A DNA stretch of 64,000 nucleotides from Streptomyces glaucescens (GCF_000761215.1 NZ_CP009438.1:1178001-1242000), one strand, 5' to 3'. Shown: positions 49,593 to 58,317, counted from the first letter of the stretch. Program-made: numbers and translations. The notes: generated by a model from the sequence alone, not told the origin.

Positions 49593-49778
49593 GACCACAC
49601 CCCTCCACCCGCTCGCCGAAGATCCCGTCCCTCCCGACGCTAACGGCCCCCACCGGCATTCCGTCCGAGGCGGCTCCGTGCGACGGGGACGGAAGCGGAA
49701 GGGAGCCGGGACAGGAGCCCCGGGGCGGGGCCGGGCTCCGGCCCCGGTTCGGCGGGACCCCTGACGCGCGGCGGGCGT

Positions 49779-50462
49779 TCAGCCCAGGTTGGGGATGCGC
49801 CAGTCGATCGGCTCGTGGCCCTGGCGGGCGATCGCCTCGTTGATCTGGGTGAAGGGGCGGGAGCCGAAGAACTTCTTCGCGGAGAGCGGGGAGGGGTGGG
49901 CGCCCTTCACCACGACGTGACGCGTCTCGTCGATCAGCGGGAGCTTCTTCTGCGCGTAGTTCCCCCACAGCACGAACACCGCCGGGTCGGGGCGCTCGGC
50001 CACCGCGCGGATCACCGCGTCGGTGAACTTCTCCCAGCCCTTGCCCTTGTGCGAGTTGGCCTCGCCCGCGCGGACCGTGAGGACCGCGTTGAGCAGCAGG
50101 ACGCCCTGCCGGGCCCACGGCATGAGGTAGCCGTTGTCCGGCACCGGCAGGCCCAGCTCCTCCTGCATCTCCTTGTAGATGTTGCGCAGCGACGGCGGGG
50201 TCTTCACCCCGGGCCGGACCGAGAAGCACAGGCCGTGGCCCTGGCCCTCGCCGTGGTACGGGTCCTGGCCGAGGATCAGCACCTTCACCCGTTCGTACGG
50301 CGTCGCGTCGAGGGCGGCGAAGACCTCCTCGCGCGGCGGGTAGACGGGACCCTTCGCCCGCTCCTCCTCGACGAACTCCGTCAGCTCCTTGAAGTAGGGC
50401 TTCTGCAGTTCGTCGCCCAGGACCCCGCGCCAGGACTCGGGCAGCATGGCGGTGTCGGTCAC
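49779..50462 (-). CDS. ung: Uracil-DNA glycosylase, family 1
   Basis: 227 aa. Motif A GQDPYHG with the water-activating Asp67, NNAVLTVRAG-type uracil pocket written LLLNAVLTVRAGEANSHKGKGWE, and the minor-groove loop HPSPLSAKKFFG with His189 are all in place. It removes uracil from DNA for base excision repair. AAGGAAG is 7 bases before GTG 50462. The gene is monocistronic. Confidence 0.96.
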   Translation of the reverse strand: MTDTAMLPESWRGVLGDELQKPYFKELTEFVEEERAKGPVYPPREEVFAALDATPYERVKVLILGQDPYHGEGQGHGLCFSVRPGVKTPPSLRNIYKEMQEELGLPVPDNGYLMPWARQGVLLLNAVLTVRAGEANSHKGKGWEKFTDAVIRAVAERPDPAVFVLWGNYAQKKLPLIDETRHVVVKGAHPSPLSAKKFFGSRPFTQINEAIARQGHEPIDWRIPNLG

Positions 50463-50554
50463 GTCAACTTCCTTACGGTGTGCGGTCGCTTCCAGGTCTC
50501 AGAACCTACAGGCGACCACTGACAACGCACCGCGCGGGCCGCAGCCGCCCGGCC

Positions 50555-52135
50555 TCACCAGCTCGTCTTGCGGCCCAGCTCCCACATCATCATGATCGTC
50601 GACGGGTCGAGGGCCCGCTCGCCGCCGGAGATCTCCTCGCTCGCCGCGATGAACTGCTTGCCCTGCCACAGCGGCAGCAGCCGCGCGTCGTTCACGAGGA
50701 TCTGCTGGGCCTCCTCGAACTCCCGCTCCACCTGGGCGCGGTCGCTCTCCCGGCGGGAGCGGGGCAGCAGGTCCTGGGTGATCTCGGGCGCCGGGTACGG
50801 GGTGCCGAGGGCGTTCTCCTTGCCGACGAACGGCGCGATGTAGTTGTCGGCGTCGGGGAAGTCGGGGAACCAGCCGCGCCCGAAGACCGGGTACTCGCCC
50901 TTCTGGTAGCCCTCCACGTAGGTCTTCCAGGGCCGGCTCTTCAGAGTGATCTCGAACAGGCCGGACGCCTCGAGCTGCCGCTTCAGCTCCTTGAACAGGA
51001 CGGCGGTCTCCGAGCCGTAGCGGTCGCTGGTGTACCAGAAGGTCAGCGGGACGGGCTCCGTGATGCCGGCCTCGGTGAGGATGGCGCGGGCCTTGCCGGC
51101 GTCGGGGTCGCCGTAGTCGTCGAAGAAGCCGGTGGTGTGCCCGTTGATGCCGTTGGGGACCATGGAGTACAGCGGGTCCACGGTGTCCTTGTAGATCTTG
51201 TGGGCGATGGTCGGCCGGTCCACGAGCTGCGCGACGGCCTTGCGCACGGCGGCCTTCCCGGCCCACTGGTCCCTGGGATTGAACACCAGGTAGCTGATGT
51301 CGATGCCGGCGCCCTCGACCAGTTGCAGGGTCTGGTCGGCGTCCTTGGTCTGCAGGTCGACGATGTCGTCGGCGGCGAGACCGCGGTAGGTGAGGTCGAT
51401 CTCCTGCTTCTCCAGGGCCTCCACCATGGTGCCGGAGTCCTGGAAGTAGCGGATGGTCACCGCGTCGTTGCGGCGCTCGGCGTAGCCGTCGTAGTGGTCG
51501 TTGGTGACCAGCTCGGCCCGCTGGTTCTCCTCGTAGGACTGCAGTTTGTACGGCCCGGAACCGGTGACCTCGTTGCCCTCGCGCAGCGCGTCGGCCGGGT
51601 AGCTGCCGGGGTCGACGATGGACATGGCGGGGGTGGCGAGCACGAAGGGGAAGGTGGCGTCGGACGTCTTGAGGTGGAAGACGACCTCGCGATCGCCGCG
51701 CGCCTCCACCCGGTTCAGGCTGCCGAGCAGCCCCGCGGGACCCGAGGGCGCCTTGATCTTCAGGATGCGGTCGATCGAGTGCTTGACCGCCTTGGCGTCG
51801 AGCGGGCTGCCGTCGGAGAACTTCAGCCCCTTGCGCAGCTCGCACCGGTAGGTGCGGTTGGCGGTGTCGCTGAACTCGCAGCTCTTCGCGGCGTCCGGCT
51901 GCGGCGTCGTCGAGCCGCTGGGGTAGCTCAGCAGGGTCTGGTAGATGTTCCGGAACAGCTCCCAGGAGCCGTCCCAGGACGCGGCGGGATCCAGGGTGGT
52001 GGGCGCGCTGGTGGTCCCGACGACGATCGGGCTGTCGTCGGCCTCGCCGCTGTCGGAGAACAGGCCACAGCCCGCCACCAGGGATATGGAAGCGATCGCC
52101 GCCACTTGCCGCAGGCATCGGTTCCGGTTGAACAC
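50555..52135 (-). CDS. ABC transporter substrate-binding lipoprotein, family 5 (peptide/opine type)
   Basis: 526 aa. The signal peptide ends in a lipobox SLVAGC with Cys23, so the protein is lipid-anchored outside the membrane. The SBP_bac_5 pattern is clear: SPIVVGTTSAPTTLDPAASWD, YRCELRKGLKFSDGSPLDAKAVKHSIDRI, NEVTGSGPYKLQSYEENQRAELVTND and KAAVRKAVAQLVDRPTIAHKIY. It should deliver peptides or similar solutes to an ABC importer, but no permease or ATPase genes are adjacent, so it is an orphan here. GTG 52135 with GAGGAG upstream is chosen over a longer frame to 52228. Confidence 0.9.
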   Translation of the reverse strand: MFNRNRCLRQVAAIASISLVAGCGLFSDSGEADDSPIVVGTTSAPTTLDPAASWDGSWELFRNIYQTLLSYPSGSTTPQPDAAKSCEFSDTANRTYRCELRKGLKFSDGSPLDAKAVKHSIDRILKIKAPSGPAGLLGSLNRVEARGDREVVFHLKTSDATFPFVLATPAMSIVDPGSYPADALREGNEVTGSGPYKLQSYEENQRAELVTNDHYDGYAERRNDAVTIRYFQDSGTMVEALEKQEIDLTYRGLAADDIVDLQTKDADQTLQLVEGAGIDISYLVFNPRDQWAGKAAVRKAVAQLVDRPTIAHKIYKDTVDPLYSMVPNGINGHTTGFFDDYGDPDAGKARAILTEAGITEPVPLTFWYTSDRYGSETAVLFKELKRQLEASGLFEITLKSRPWKTYVEGYQKGEYPVFGRGWFPDFPDADNYIAPFVGKENALGTPYPAPEITQDLLPRSRRESDRAQVEREFEEAQQILVNDARLLPLWQGKQFIAASEEISGGERALDPSTIMMMWELGRKTSW

Positions 52136-52377
52136 GCGCACGCTCCTCGATCTGCCATACCAAATGTCGGCAGACACTACCGCAGCAACACGCCGTGCGG
52201 ACCGTCCTTGCGCGAGGTAGTTGATCACCTTTTCGATGACGACGTTGTCAGACCCCGGGGACCTGGCCGTACGTCGACACGGGCGCCGTTTCCGTCAACT
52301 TCGATCGCGTCACGTGCGGAGCACGAAACCATCTCGACGCGCAGCGACGGAGAACGGCGCCCATGGAACATCCGGCG

Positions 52378-53130
52378 TCAGGCGACGCCCGCGTTGAGGA
52401 AGATCCCGCCGTCCACCACCAGGGTCTGGCCGGTGACCCAGTCGGCCTGCTCGGAGGTGAGGAACGCGGCGGCGCCGCCGATGTCCGCCGGCACACCGAG
52501 CCGCTTCAGCGGGTAGGCCGCGGCCGCCTCCTCCTCGCGGCCCTCGTAGAGGGCCTGGGCGAACTTGGTCTTGACCACGGCCGGGGCGATCGCGTTGACC
52601 CGCACCTTGGGAGCGAACTCGTGTGCGAGCTGCACGGTCAGGTTGATCAGCGCGGCCTTGCTGACCCCGTACGCGCCGATGAAGGGCGAGGGCGCGAGGC
52701 CCGCGACGGAGGCGATGTTGACGATCGCGCCGCCGTTGGCCTTCTGCCAGGCGTGCCAGGTGCGCTGGGCGAAGCCGAGCGCCGAGACCACGTTGGTCTC
52801 GAACACCTTGCGGGCCACGTTCAGGTCGAGGTCCGCGATCGGCCCGAACACCGGGTTGGTCCCGGCGTTGTTGACCAGGTAGTCGACCCGGCCGAAGGCC
52901 TCCATGGTGCGTTCGACGGCGAGCGCCTGGTGGGCCTCGTCGTGGGCCTTGCCGGCCACCCCGATCGCCCGGTCGGCGCCGAGCTTCTCGACGGCCTCCT
53001 TGAGCGCGTCCTCGTTGCGGCCGGTGATGCAGACGCGGTCGCCGCGCGCGATGAGCGCCTCGGCGACGCCGTAGCCGATGCCGCGGCTGGCGCCCGTGAC
53101 GAGCGCGACCTTGCCGGAGAGTTCAGTCAT
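52378..53130 (-). CDS. SDR-family oxidoreductase (FabG-like)
   Basis: 250 aa classical SDR. TGASRGIG (12-19), NNAG (about 87-90), the Ser in NIASVAGLAPS and Tyr-Lys in YGVSKAAL form the full catalytic set; the C-terminus has DWVTGQTLVVDGGIFL. Likely a 3-oxoacyl-ACP/CoA reductase or related alcohol dehydrogenase. It lies 13 bases downstream of fabG on the same strand, so the two form an operon of two related reductases. Confidence 0.9.
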   Translation of the reverse strand: MTELSGKVALVTGASRGIGYGVAEALIARGDRVCITGRNEDALKEAVEKLGADRAIGVAGKAHDEAHQALAVERTMEAFGRVDYLVNNAGTNPVFGPIADLDLNVARKVFETNVVSALGFAQRTWHAWQKANGGAIVNIASVAGLAPSPFIGAYGVSKAALINLTVQLAHEFAPKVRVNAIAPAVVKTKFAQALYEGREEEAAAAYPLKRLGVPADIGGAAAFLTSEQADWVTGQTLVVDGGIFLNAGVA

Positions 53131-53143
53131 GGTGTGGTGATCC

Positions 53144-53905
53144 CTAGTCGAGCGGTCCGCCGGCGACGTACAGCACCTGGCCGGAGACGAAACCGGCCGC
53201 CTCGCCGGTGAAGAAGGCGATGGCGTTGGCGATGTCGTCCGGCTCGCCCACGCGCTGCACGGGGATCATCGAGGCGGCGGCGGCCTTGAAGTCCTCGAAG
53301 CCCATGCCGACGCGCTCGGCGGTGGCGGCGGTCATGTCGGTGGCGATGAAGCCGGGGGCGACGGCGTTGGCGGTGATGCCGAACTTGCCCAGCTCCTTGG
53401 CGAGGGTCTTGGTGAAGCCCTGCAGACCCGCCTTGGCGGCCGAGTAGTTGGCCTGGCCCCGGTTGCCGAGCGCGGAGGACGAGGAGAGGTTGACGATCCG
53501 GCCGAAGCCGGCGTCGACCATGTGCTTCTGGCATGCCTTCGACATCAGGAAGGCGCCGCGCAGGTGGACGTTCATGACGGTGTCCCAGTCGGAGACGCTC
53601 ATCTTGAACAGCAGGTTGTCGCGGAGCACGCCCGCGTTGTTGACGAGGATGGTCGGCGCGCCCAGCTCCTCGGCGATCCGCGCGACGGCCGCCTCGACCT
53701 GTGCCTCGTCGGAGACGTCGCAGCCGACCGCGAGGGCCTTTCCGCCGGCCGCGGTGATCTTCTCGACGGTGTCCTTGCAGGCGGCCTCGTCGAGGTCGAT
53801 CACGGCGACGGCCCGGCCCTCGGCCGCCAGTCGTACGGCGGTGGCGGCGCCGATGCCGCGCGCGGCGCCGGTGACGACCGCGACCCGCTGCTCAGTGGTG
53901 GACAT
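53144..53905 (-). CDS. fabG: 3-oxoacyl-ACP reductase FabG-type
   Basis: 253 aa. TGAARGIG (about 12-19), NNAGVLRDNLLFKMS (about 95), LSSSSALGNRGQANYSAAKAGLQGFTKTLAKELG with the Ser/Tyr/Lys triad, and FVSGQVLYVAGGP at the end follow FabG closely. It reduces 3-ketoacyl thioesters with NADPH. ATG 53905 was chosen; the frame upstream lacks conservation. It is the first gene of the pair with the SDR at 52378; the 18-bp palindrome at 53955 lies in its promoter region. Confidence 0.9.
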   Translation of the reverse strand: MSTTEQRVAVVTGAARGIGAATAVRLAAEGRAVAVIDLDEAACKDTVEKITAAGGKALAVGCDVSDEAQVEAAVARIAEELGAPTILVNNAGVLRDNLLFKMSVSDWDTVMNVHLRGAFLMSKACQKHMVDAGFGRIVNLSSSSALGNRGQANYSAAKAGLQGFTKTLAKELGKFGITANAVAPGFIATDMTAATAERVGMGFEDFKAAAASMIPVQRVGEPDDIANAIAFFTGEAAGFVSGQVLYVAGGPLD

Positions 53906-53954
53906 TGCTGCTTCTCCTCGCCCTTGGGATGCGGCTCTCGCGGTACGCCCCTCC

Positions 53955-53972
53955 AGTGAGCGACCGCTTAGT
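53955..53972. promoter_or_regulatory. Candidate TetR-type operator upstream of fabG
   Basis: AGTGAGCGACCGCTTAGT, an imperfect palindrome with an AGCG-N2-CGCT core (6 of 8 positions per arm match). Similar sites are bound by TetR proteins controlling fatty-acid genes in actinobacteria. Located 50-67 bases before the fabG start. Confidence 0.45.
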
Positions 53973-54133
53973 ACCTTCAGCAGACGTGACGCTAGAAGCC
54001 CTGGCACGCGGTGTCAACGCCCGATCGGGTGCGTGTGATCGATTACCTGAACGGCCTAGCGCTGCGCGCCGCCGCGGCACCCGGCGCCTAGCGTCGAGGG
54101 GCGAGCCATCCGTGGCCGGAAAGGAGGCGCCTC

Positions 54134-54715
54134 ATGCGCCGTCGCACCGGTGCCGCAGGCGCGCTCTTCGCGATCATCGCGACAGTGCCGTCGGCCGGCC
54201 CCGCTCACGCACAGGATCTCGACTGCACCCACTTCGGTTACCAGGAGGACGCGCAGGCCGTCTTCGACGCGGACCGCAGCGATCCCCACCGCCTCGACGA
54301 GGACGAGGGCCCGGACGACGGCATCGCCTGTGAGGTGCTGCCCGTCCGTGGCGGTGACGGCGACGGCGACCGCGGTGACCTCACCTCCTCCACCTCCCGG
54401 CCCCGGCCGACCACGGCTCCGGCGGCCCCCGTGAGCCCCGCGCCGGTCGTCCCGGTGACCCCGGTCGTCCCGGTGACCCCGGTCGTCCCGGTGACCCCGG
54501 TCGCGCCGGTCACCCCGGCGGTCCCGGTGACCCCCGTGCCCCCGACGGCCCCCGGCACGGCCACCGCCACCGGCGCCCCGACGCGCGGTGTGCGCGGCGG
54601 TGTCGGCGGCGCGAGCGAGACCGGACCGGGCACCTGGGACCTCGCCCTCGGGGCCACGTTCGTCGCGGGCGCCGCGCTCGCCACCGGCTACGTCGTGCGC
54701 CGCCGCAGGCGCTGA
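54134..54715 (+). CDS. Secreted excalibur-domain protein with Pro/Val/Thr repeat and C-terminal anchor
   Basis: 193 aa. The signal peptide ends at AHA (about 27). The excalibur calcium-binding domain follows ([23 protein letters not shown], then [13 protein letters not shown]; paired Cys and DxDxDG-like loop). A PVVPVT-type repeat (about 105-140) is encoded by an 18-bp tandem repeat. A TM helix and Arg-rich tail close the protein. The sequence before the TM reads GASETGPG, resembling a degraded LAETG sortase signal; whether it is sorted to the wall is unclear. AAGGAGG precedes ATG 54134. Confidence 0.82.
   Translation: MRRRTGAAGALFAIIATVPSAGPAHAQDLDCTHFGYQEDAQAVFDADRSDPHRLDEDEGPDDGIACEVLPVRGGDGDGDRGDLTSSTSRPRPTTAPAAPVSPAPVVPVTPVVPVTPVVPVTPVAPVTPAVPVTPVPPTAPGTATATGAPTRGVRGGVGGASETGPGTWDLALGATFVAGAALATGYVVRRRRR
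54446..54537 (+). repeat. 18-bp in-frame tandem repeat in excalibur gene
   Basis: Units of GTCGTCCCGGTGACCCCG at 54446-54463, 54464-54481 and 54482-54499 are identical, then drift. They encode VVPVTP-type hexapeptides, a flexible wall-spanning spacer. Confidence 0.75.
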
Positions 54716-54734
54716 CCCGGCCTCGAGGGGGCGC

Positions 54735-54750
54735 CCCGCCCTCCGGCGGG
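54735..54750. terminator. Hairpin between convergent excalibur and DUF3037 genes
   Basis: CCCGCC (54735-54740) pairs with GGCGGG (54745-54750) around a 4-base loop between the stops at 54715 and 54757. Confidence 0.5.
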
Positions 54751-54756
54751 TCCGGA

Positions 54757-55173
54757 TCAGCGCACGAGCAGGTCGAGGAGCCGTTCCGTCTCGGCCGCCG
54801 GATCGGCGGTCAGCCCGGTGTGCACCGGGCCCGGCTGGACGATCGTCGAGCGGGGCGCGATCAGCCAGCGGAAGCGCCGCCCGGCGTCGTCGCCCGCCGC
54901 CTGTCCGGCCGCCTCGCCGCCGGCGCACACTCCCTCCACGGCCCGCAGCGCGGCCCGTACGCCGGCCACGTCGGCCCGCGGGTCCAGCGCCAGCAGCCGC
55001 GCCTCGTCCAGGTGGGTGCGGGCGCCGACGTACGCCTTGGCCCGGCAGTAGACGAGCACCCCCGCGTTGATGCACTCCCCGCGCTCGATCCGCGGGACCA
55101 CCCGCAGCAGCGCGTACTCGAAGACGTCCCGGTCGCTGCGCCGGGCGCCCCTGATGATGTGGCGCTCGGTCAC
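54757..55173 (-). CDS. DUF3037 family protein
   Basis: 138 aa small cytosolic protein matching DUF3037: DVFEYALLRVVPRIERGECINAGVLVYCRAKAYVGARTHLDEARLLALDP. No catalytic motif is obvious. The GTG at 55173 overlaps the stop of the upstream HipA-like kinase (GTGA), so the two are translationally coupled and probably work together; this pairing is recurrent in actinobacteria and proteobacteria as far as I recall. Possible roles include a kinase substrate or an antitoxin-like partner (speculative). Confidence 0.82.
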   Translation of the reverse strand: MTERHIIRGARRSDRDVFEYALLRVVPRIERGECINAGVLVYCRAKAYVGARTHLDEARLLALDPRADVAGVRAALRAVEGVCAGGEAAGQAAGDDAGRRFRWLIAPRSTIVQPGPVHTGLTADPAAETERLLDLLVR

Positions 55174-55934
55174 GAGGCACCCTCCGTCCCGGCGATGCGG
55201 TCGTGGACGACGGCGGCGCGGGCGAGCAGGGGCCGCGCGTACGCCCTTCTCAGGTCGTCCGGCGAGCCGAAGCCGGGCTCGTCCGCCAGCCAGGCGTCCG
55301 GGATCTCGGCGGTCACCTCGGCCAGCAGCTCCTCGGTGACCCGCGGCGCGAGGTCCGCGGCGGCGGCCCGGACGTCCGGCGCGAACGACCGCAGGGCATG
55401 GTCGGAGGCGTCGTACGGGCGGGACGCGGAGGCCTCGGCGGACGGCCAGTTGTGGTGCCAGATCATCGTGGCGCCGTGGTCGATCAGCCACAACTCGTCC
55501 CGCCACATCAGCAGGTTGGGGTTGCGCCACGACCGGTCCACGTTGTTGACCAGGGCGTCGAACCAGACGATCCGCCCGGCCTCCTCGGGGCTCACCGGGA
55601 AGGCGAGCGGGTCGAAACCGAGGGCGCCGGAGAGGAAATCCATGCCGAGGTTGGTGCCGCCGCTGGACTTCAGCAGCTCCTGCACCTGCTGGTCGGGCTC
55701 GCCCAGCCCGAGGTCCGGATCGAGGCCGACGGTGACCAGCCGGGGGGTGCGCAGGCCGAGGCGGCGGGCGAGTTCCCCGCAGACCACTTCCGCGACGAGG
55801 GTCTTGCGTCCCTGCCCGGCGCCGGTGAACTTGACGACGTAGGTCCCGAAGTCGTCGGCCTCGACGAGTCCCGGCAGCGAGCCGCCCTCACGCAGCGGCG
55901 TGATGTAGCGGGTCGCGGTGACTTCCTTGAGCAT
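55170..55934 (-). CDS. HipA-like kinase
   Basis: 254 aa, shorter than HipA (about 440 aa). Kinase features: Lys35 in TYVVKFTGAGQGRKTL for ATP; catalytic loop region WFDALVNNVDRSWRNPNLLMW with Asp133 and Asn138/Asn140; and metal-binding Asp152 in LWLIDHGATM. These match the HipA_C/PI3-4-kinase-like fold. The N-terminal HipA subdomain and any HipB-type HTH partner are absent; instead DUF3037 follows in a 4-bp overlap. The target is unknown; E. coli HipA phosphorylates GltX, but this family need not. Confidence 0.82.
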   Translation of the reverse strand: MLKEVTATRYITPLREGGSLPGLVEADDFGTYVVKFTGAGQGRKTLVAEVVCGELARRLGLRTPRLVTVGLDPDLGLGEPDQQVQELLKSSGGTNLGMDFLSGALGFDPLAFPVSPEEAGRIVWFDALVNNVDRSWRNPNLLMWRDELWLIDHGATMIWHHNWPSAEASASRPYDASDHALRSFAPDVRAAAADLAPRVTEELLAEVTAEIPDAWLADEPGFGSPDDLRRAYARPLLARAAVVHDRIAGTEGAS

Positions 55935-56105
55935 CGCCCCAGGTTACTGGGGCGCTGCGGGCGCCCGGCCGCGGCCTCGGACGGCCCGTGTTCCCGATCG
56001 GGTGAAGAACCGCGTGGCGGCTGAACCGAAGCGGCGCCGCGGCCGTACTGCTGGACGTCGCGGCGCAGGCCGACCGGACACGAAGTCAGCGGAAGGAACC
56101 ACGAG

Positions 56106-56519
56106 ATGCCCACGGAATCGCTTCACACCGGGACGGGCCCGGCCCGCCGTACCGTCATGGCGGCGGCCGGGGCGGCGGGGCTCGCCGTCGCCCTCGCCGG
56201 CTGCGGGTCGGACGACGACGGCGCCTCGTCCGGCACCGTGCTCGGACCGGTCTCCGAGGTCCCCGAGGGCGGCGGGAAGGTCTTCGCCGACGAGGGCGTC
56301 GTGGTCACCCAGCCGACGGCGGGCGAGTTCAAGGCGTTCTCGTCGAAGTGCACCCACCAGGGCTGCGCGGTGAAGGACGTCCGGGACGGGCTGATCATCT
56401 GCCCCTGCCACGACAGCCACTTCTCGGCCTCCGACGGCAGCGTCAAGAAGGGTCCGGCGACCAAGCCGCTGCCGGCCGCGCGGATCACCGTGGAGGACGA
56501 CGAGATCCGGCTGGCGTGA
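56106..56519 (+). CDS. Rieske [2Fe-2S] lipoprotein, Tat-exported
   Basis: 137 aa. The N-terminus has twin Arg (GPARRTVMAAAGAAGLAVALAGC) and a lipobox with Cys33. The Rieske site is complete: C82-T-H84 and C87 in CTHQGC, and C99-P-C101-H102 in CPCHDSHF, where C87 and C101 form the usual disulfide. It is a small stand-alone Rieske protein outside the membrane. Oxygenase or cytochrome bc partners are not adjacent; it may pass electrons to an oxidoreductase elsewhere. Confidence 0.88.
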   Translation: MPTESLHTGTGPARRTVMAAAGAAGLAVALAGCGSDDDGASSGTVLGPVSEVPEGGGKVFADEGVVVTQPTAGEFKAFSSKCTHQGCAVKDVRDGLIICPCHDSHFSASDGSVKKGPATKPLPAARITVEDDEIRLA

Positions 56520-56901
56520 GCGGAGCGCGGGCCGGGCGTCGACCACGGCGGCCGCGGACGCCGCCCCGGCCCGGCGCGCCGATCGGCGTGCCCGCCGGGA
56601 AGGACGGCGACGCACCCGACCCGCCGAGGCGCCCCCCCCGGCCCGGACCGGCATCCGGGCCCCGGTCACTGCCCGGCGCGGACGGGAGGGAACCGGCATG
56701 CCGAAATCCACCCCACCCCCGCCCGGCCCCGCCTGCGGACGGGCGGGAACCGGCATGCCGAGCCTCGCCCCCGACCCCCGCAGTCGGGAGAGGGTGCCGC
56801 CGGCGATCCGGGCCGCGCCGTCGGCTCGCTTGCCGTCGGCGGCGTGACGTCCCATGCTTGGCCGACCGCACGTCGGACGCCATGCCCCGGAGGGATGCCG
56901 C
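56520..56901. other. Intergenic spacer Rieske to PNPOx, with direct repeats
   Basis: 382 bases without a supported gene. It holds two 24-bp repeats (listed separately) and an imperfect hairpin just after the Rieske stop. The promoter of the PNPOx gene must lie in its last part; none was confidently recognised. Confidence 0.5.
56681..56761. repeat. 24-bp direct repeat with internal palindrome
   Basis: The unit is found at 56681-56704 and 56738-56761 (57-bp period) with one difference. Each copy contains CGGCATGCCG, a 10-bp palindrome. Confidence 0.6.
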
Positions 56902-57390
56902 ATGACCGCCGCTCAGCGCCGCGGCCGGAAGCTGATGATGACGCCCGGCGAGCTGGAGGAGTTCCTGGCCACGGAACGCGTCTGCCGCGTCGCGACCGTC
57001 TCGGCCGACGGCAGCCCGCACGTGAGCCCGCTCTGGTTCGTCTGGCACGGCGGTTCGCTGTGGCTGTACTCGCTCACCCGCAGCAGGCGCTGGGCCGGTC
57101 TGCGCCGTGACGCCCGCCTCGCCGTGGTGGTCGACGCCGGGCGGGAGTACGACGAGCTGCGCGGCGCCGAGCTGACCGGCACCGCCGCGTTCGTCGGCGA
57201 GGTCCCGCGCACCGGGCAGCCGCACGCCGCACTGGAACCGGTCGAGCGGCTCTTCGCGCGCAAGTACTTCGGCCTCGGAACCCTGCCGCACGACGGCCGC
57301 CACGCCTGGCTGCGGCTGACCCCCGACGCGGTCACGTCGTGGGACTTCCGGAAGCTGGGCTCGCCGCAGCCGCCTCCGGCTGCCCGGTGA
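56902..57390 (+). CDS. Pyridoxamine 5'-phosphate oxidase-family flavoprotein
   Basis: 162 aa split-barrel FMN-binding protein: ELEEFLATERVCRVATVSADGSPHVSPLWFVWHGGSLWLYSLTRSRRWAGLRRDARLAVVVDAG, LFARKYFGLGTLPHDGRHAWLRLTPD. It belongs to the PNPOx-like/F420-dependent superfamily of Streptomyces; the physiological substrate and cofactor (FMN or F420) are open. ATG 56902 has GGAGGG upstream. Its last 59 bases overlap the convergent LysR gene. Confidence 0.83.
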   Translation: MTAAQRRGRKLMMTPGELEEFLATERVCRVATVSADGSPHVSPLWFVWHGGSLWLYSLTRSRRWAGLRRDARLAVVVDAGREYDELRGAELTGTAAFVGEVPRTGQPHAALEPVERLFARKYFGLGTLPHDGRHAWLRLTPDAVTSWDFRKLGSPQPPPAAR

Positions 57391-58285
57391 CGCTCTCCCC
57401 CGCCGCCCGCAGCGCCCGTACCGCCGCCCGGATCGACGGCCGCCGGTCGGCGTCCGCGCGCCACACGACGTAGACGTGCCGCCGCACCTGCTGCCGCAGC
57501 GGGACGGTGACCACGCCGGGCGGCACGGGATGGCGGCCCAGCAGCGGCACCACGCACACCCCGAGTCCGGCGGCGACCAGCCCGAGCTGGGTGTGGGTCT
57601 CGGCGGCCCGGTGGCCGAGGTTCGGCTCGATGCCCTTGGAGCGCAGGGTGAACACCAGCCACTCGTGGCAGAACTCCCCTTCGGCCCAGGTGATCCACTC
57701 GTCCTCGGCGAGCTCCGCGAGGTCCACCTCGTCGCGCCCGGCCAGGGGATGGCCGGCCGGCAGGGCGATGTCGGCCGGGTCGTCGAGGATCCCCGCCTTC
57801 ACCAGGCCGTCGGGCAGCGGCATCGGCTTGTTGTACCAGTCGAGGACCACCGCGAGGTCGAGGTCGCCGCGCACCACGCCCTGGATCCCGCGCTCGGGCT
57901 CCAGTTCGCAGGAGCGCAGCCGCAGCCCGGGATGCTCGGCGCGCAGCGCGGCGAGCGCGGTGGGGAACAGGCCGCGCGCGGCGGTGGGGAACGCCGACAG
58001 GCGCAGCTCGCCCGCGACCCGGCCGCGCTGTGCCTCCAGGTCGGACTCGGCGAGCGAGACCTGCGACAGGATCCGCGCGGCGTGGTCGGCGAGCAGGCGT
58101 CCCGCGTCGGTGAGCCGGACGCCCCGCCCGTGCTTGGCCAGCAGTCGCTGCCCGACCTCGCGCTCCAGTTTGGCCAGTTGCTGGGAGACGGCCGAGGTGG
58201 TGATGTGCAGGCCCTCGGCCGCGCCGCTGACCGAGCCGTGCCGGGCGAGGGCGTCGAGGGTGCGCAGTCGGTCGAGGTTCAGCAT
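57332..58285 (-). CDS. LysR-family transcriptional regulator
   Basis: 317 aa. HTH at the N-terminus (MLNLDRLRTLDALARHGSVSGAAEGLHITTSAVSQQLAKLEREVG, then RGVRLTDAGRLLADHAARIL) and a full-length effector domain ending in an Ala/Ser-rich tail. The divergent EamA transporter 97 bases away and three matched half-sites between the genes make local control of that exporter likely. ATG 58285. Confidence 0.9.
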   Translation of the reverse strand: MLNLDRLRTLDALARHGSVSGAAEGLHITTSAVSQQLAKLEREVGQRLLAKHGRGVRLTDAGRLLADHAARILSQVSLAESDLEAQRGRVAGELRLSAFPTAARGLFPTALAALRAEHPGLRLRSCELEPERGIQGVVRGDLDLAVVLDWYNKPMPLPDGLVKAGILDDPADIALPAGHPLAGRDEVDLAELAEDEWITWAEGEFCHEWLVFTLRSKGIEPNLGHRAAETHTQLGLVAAGLGVCVVPLLGRHPVPPGVVTVPLRQQVRRHVYVVWRADADRRPSIRAAVRALRAAGESVTGQPEAAAASPASGSPTT

Positions 58286-58317
58286 GGGGTGATGCTACGG
58301 CCGCACGCTTAAGCAGC

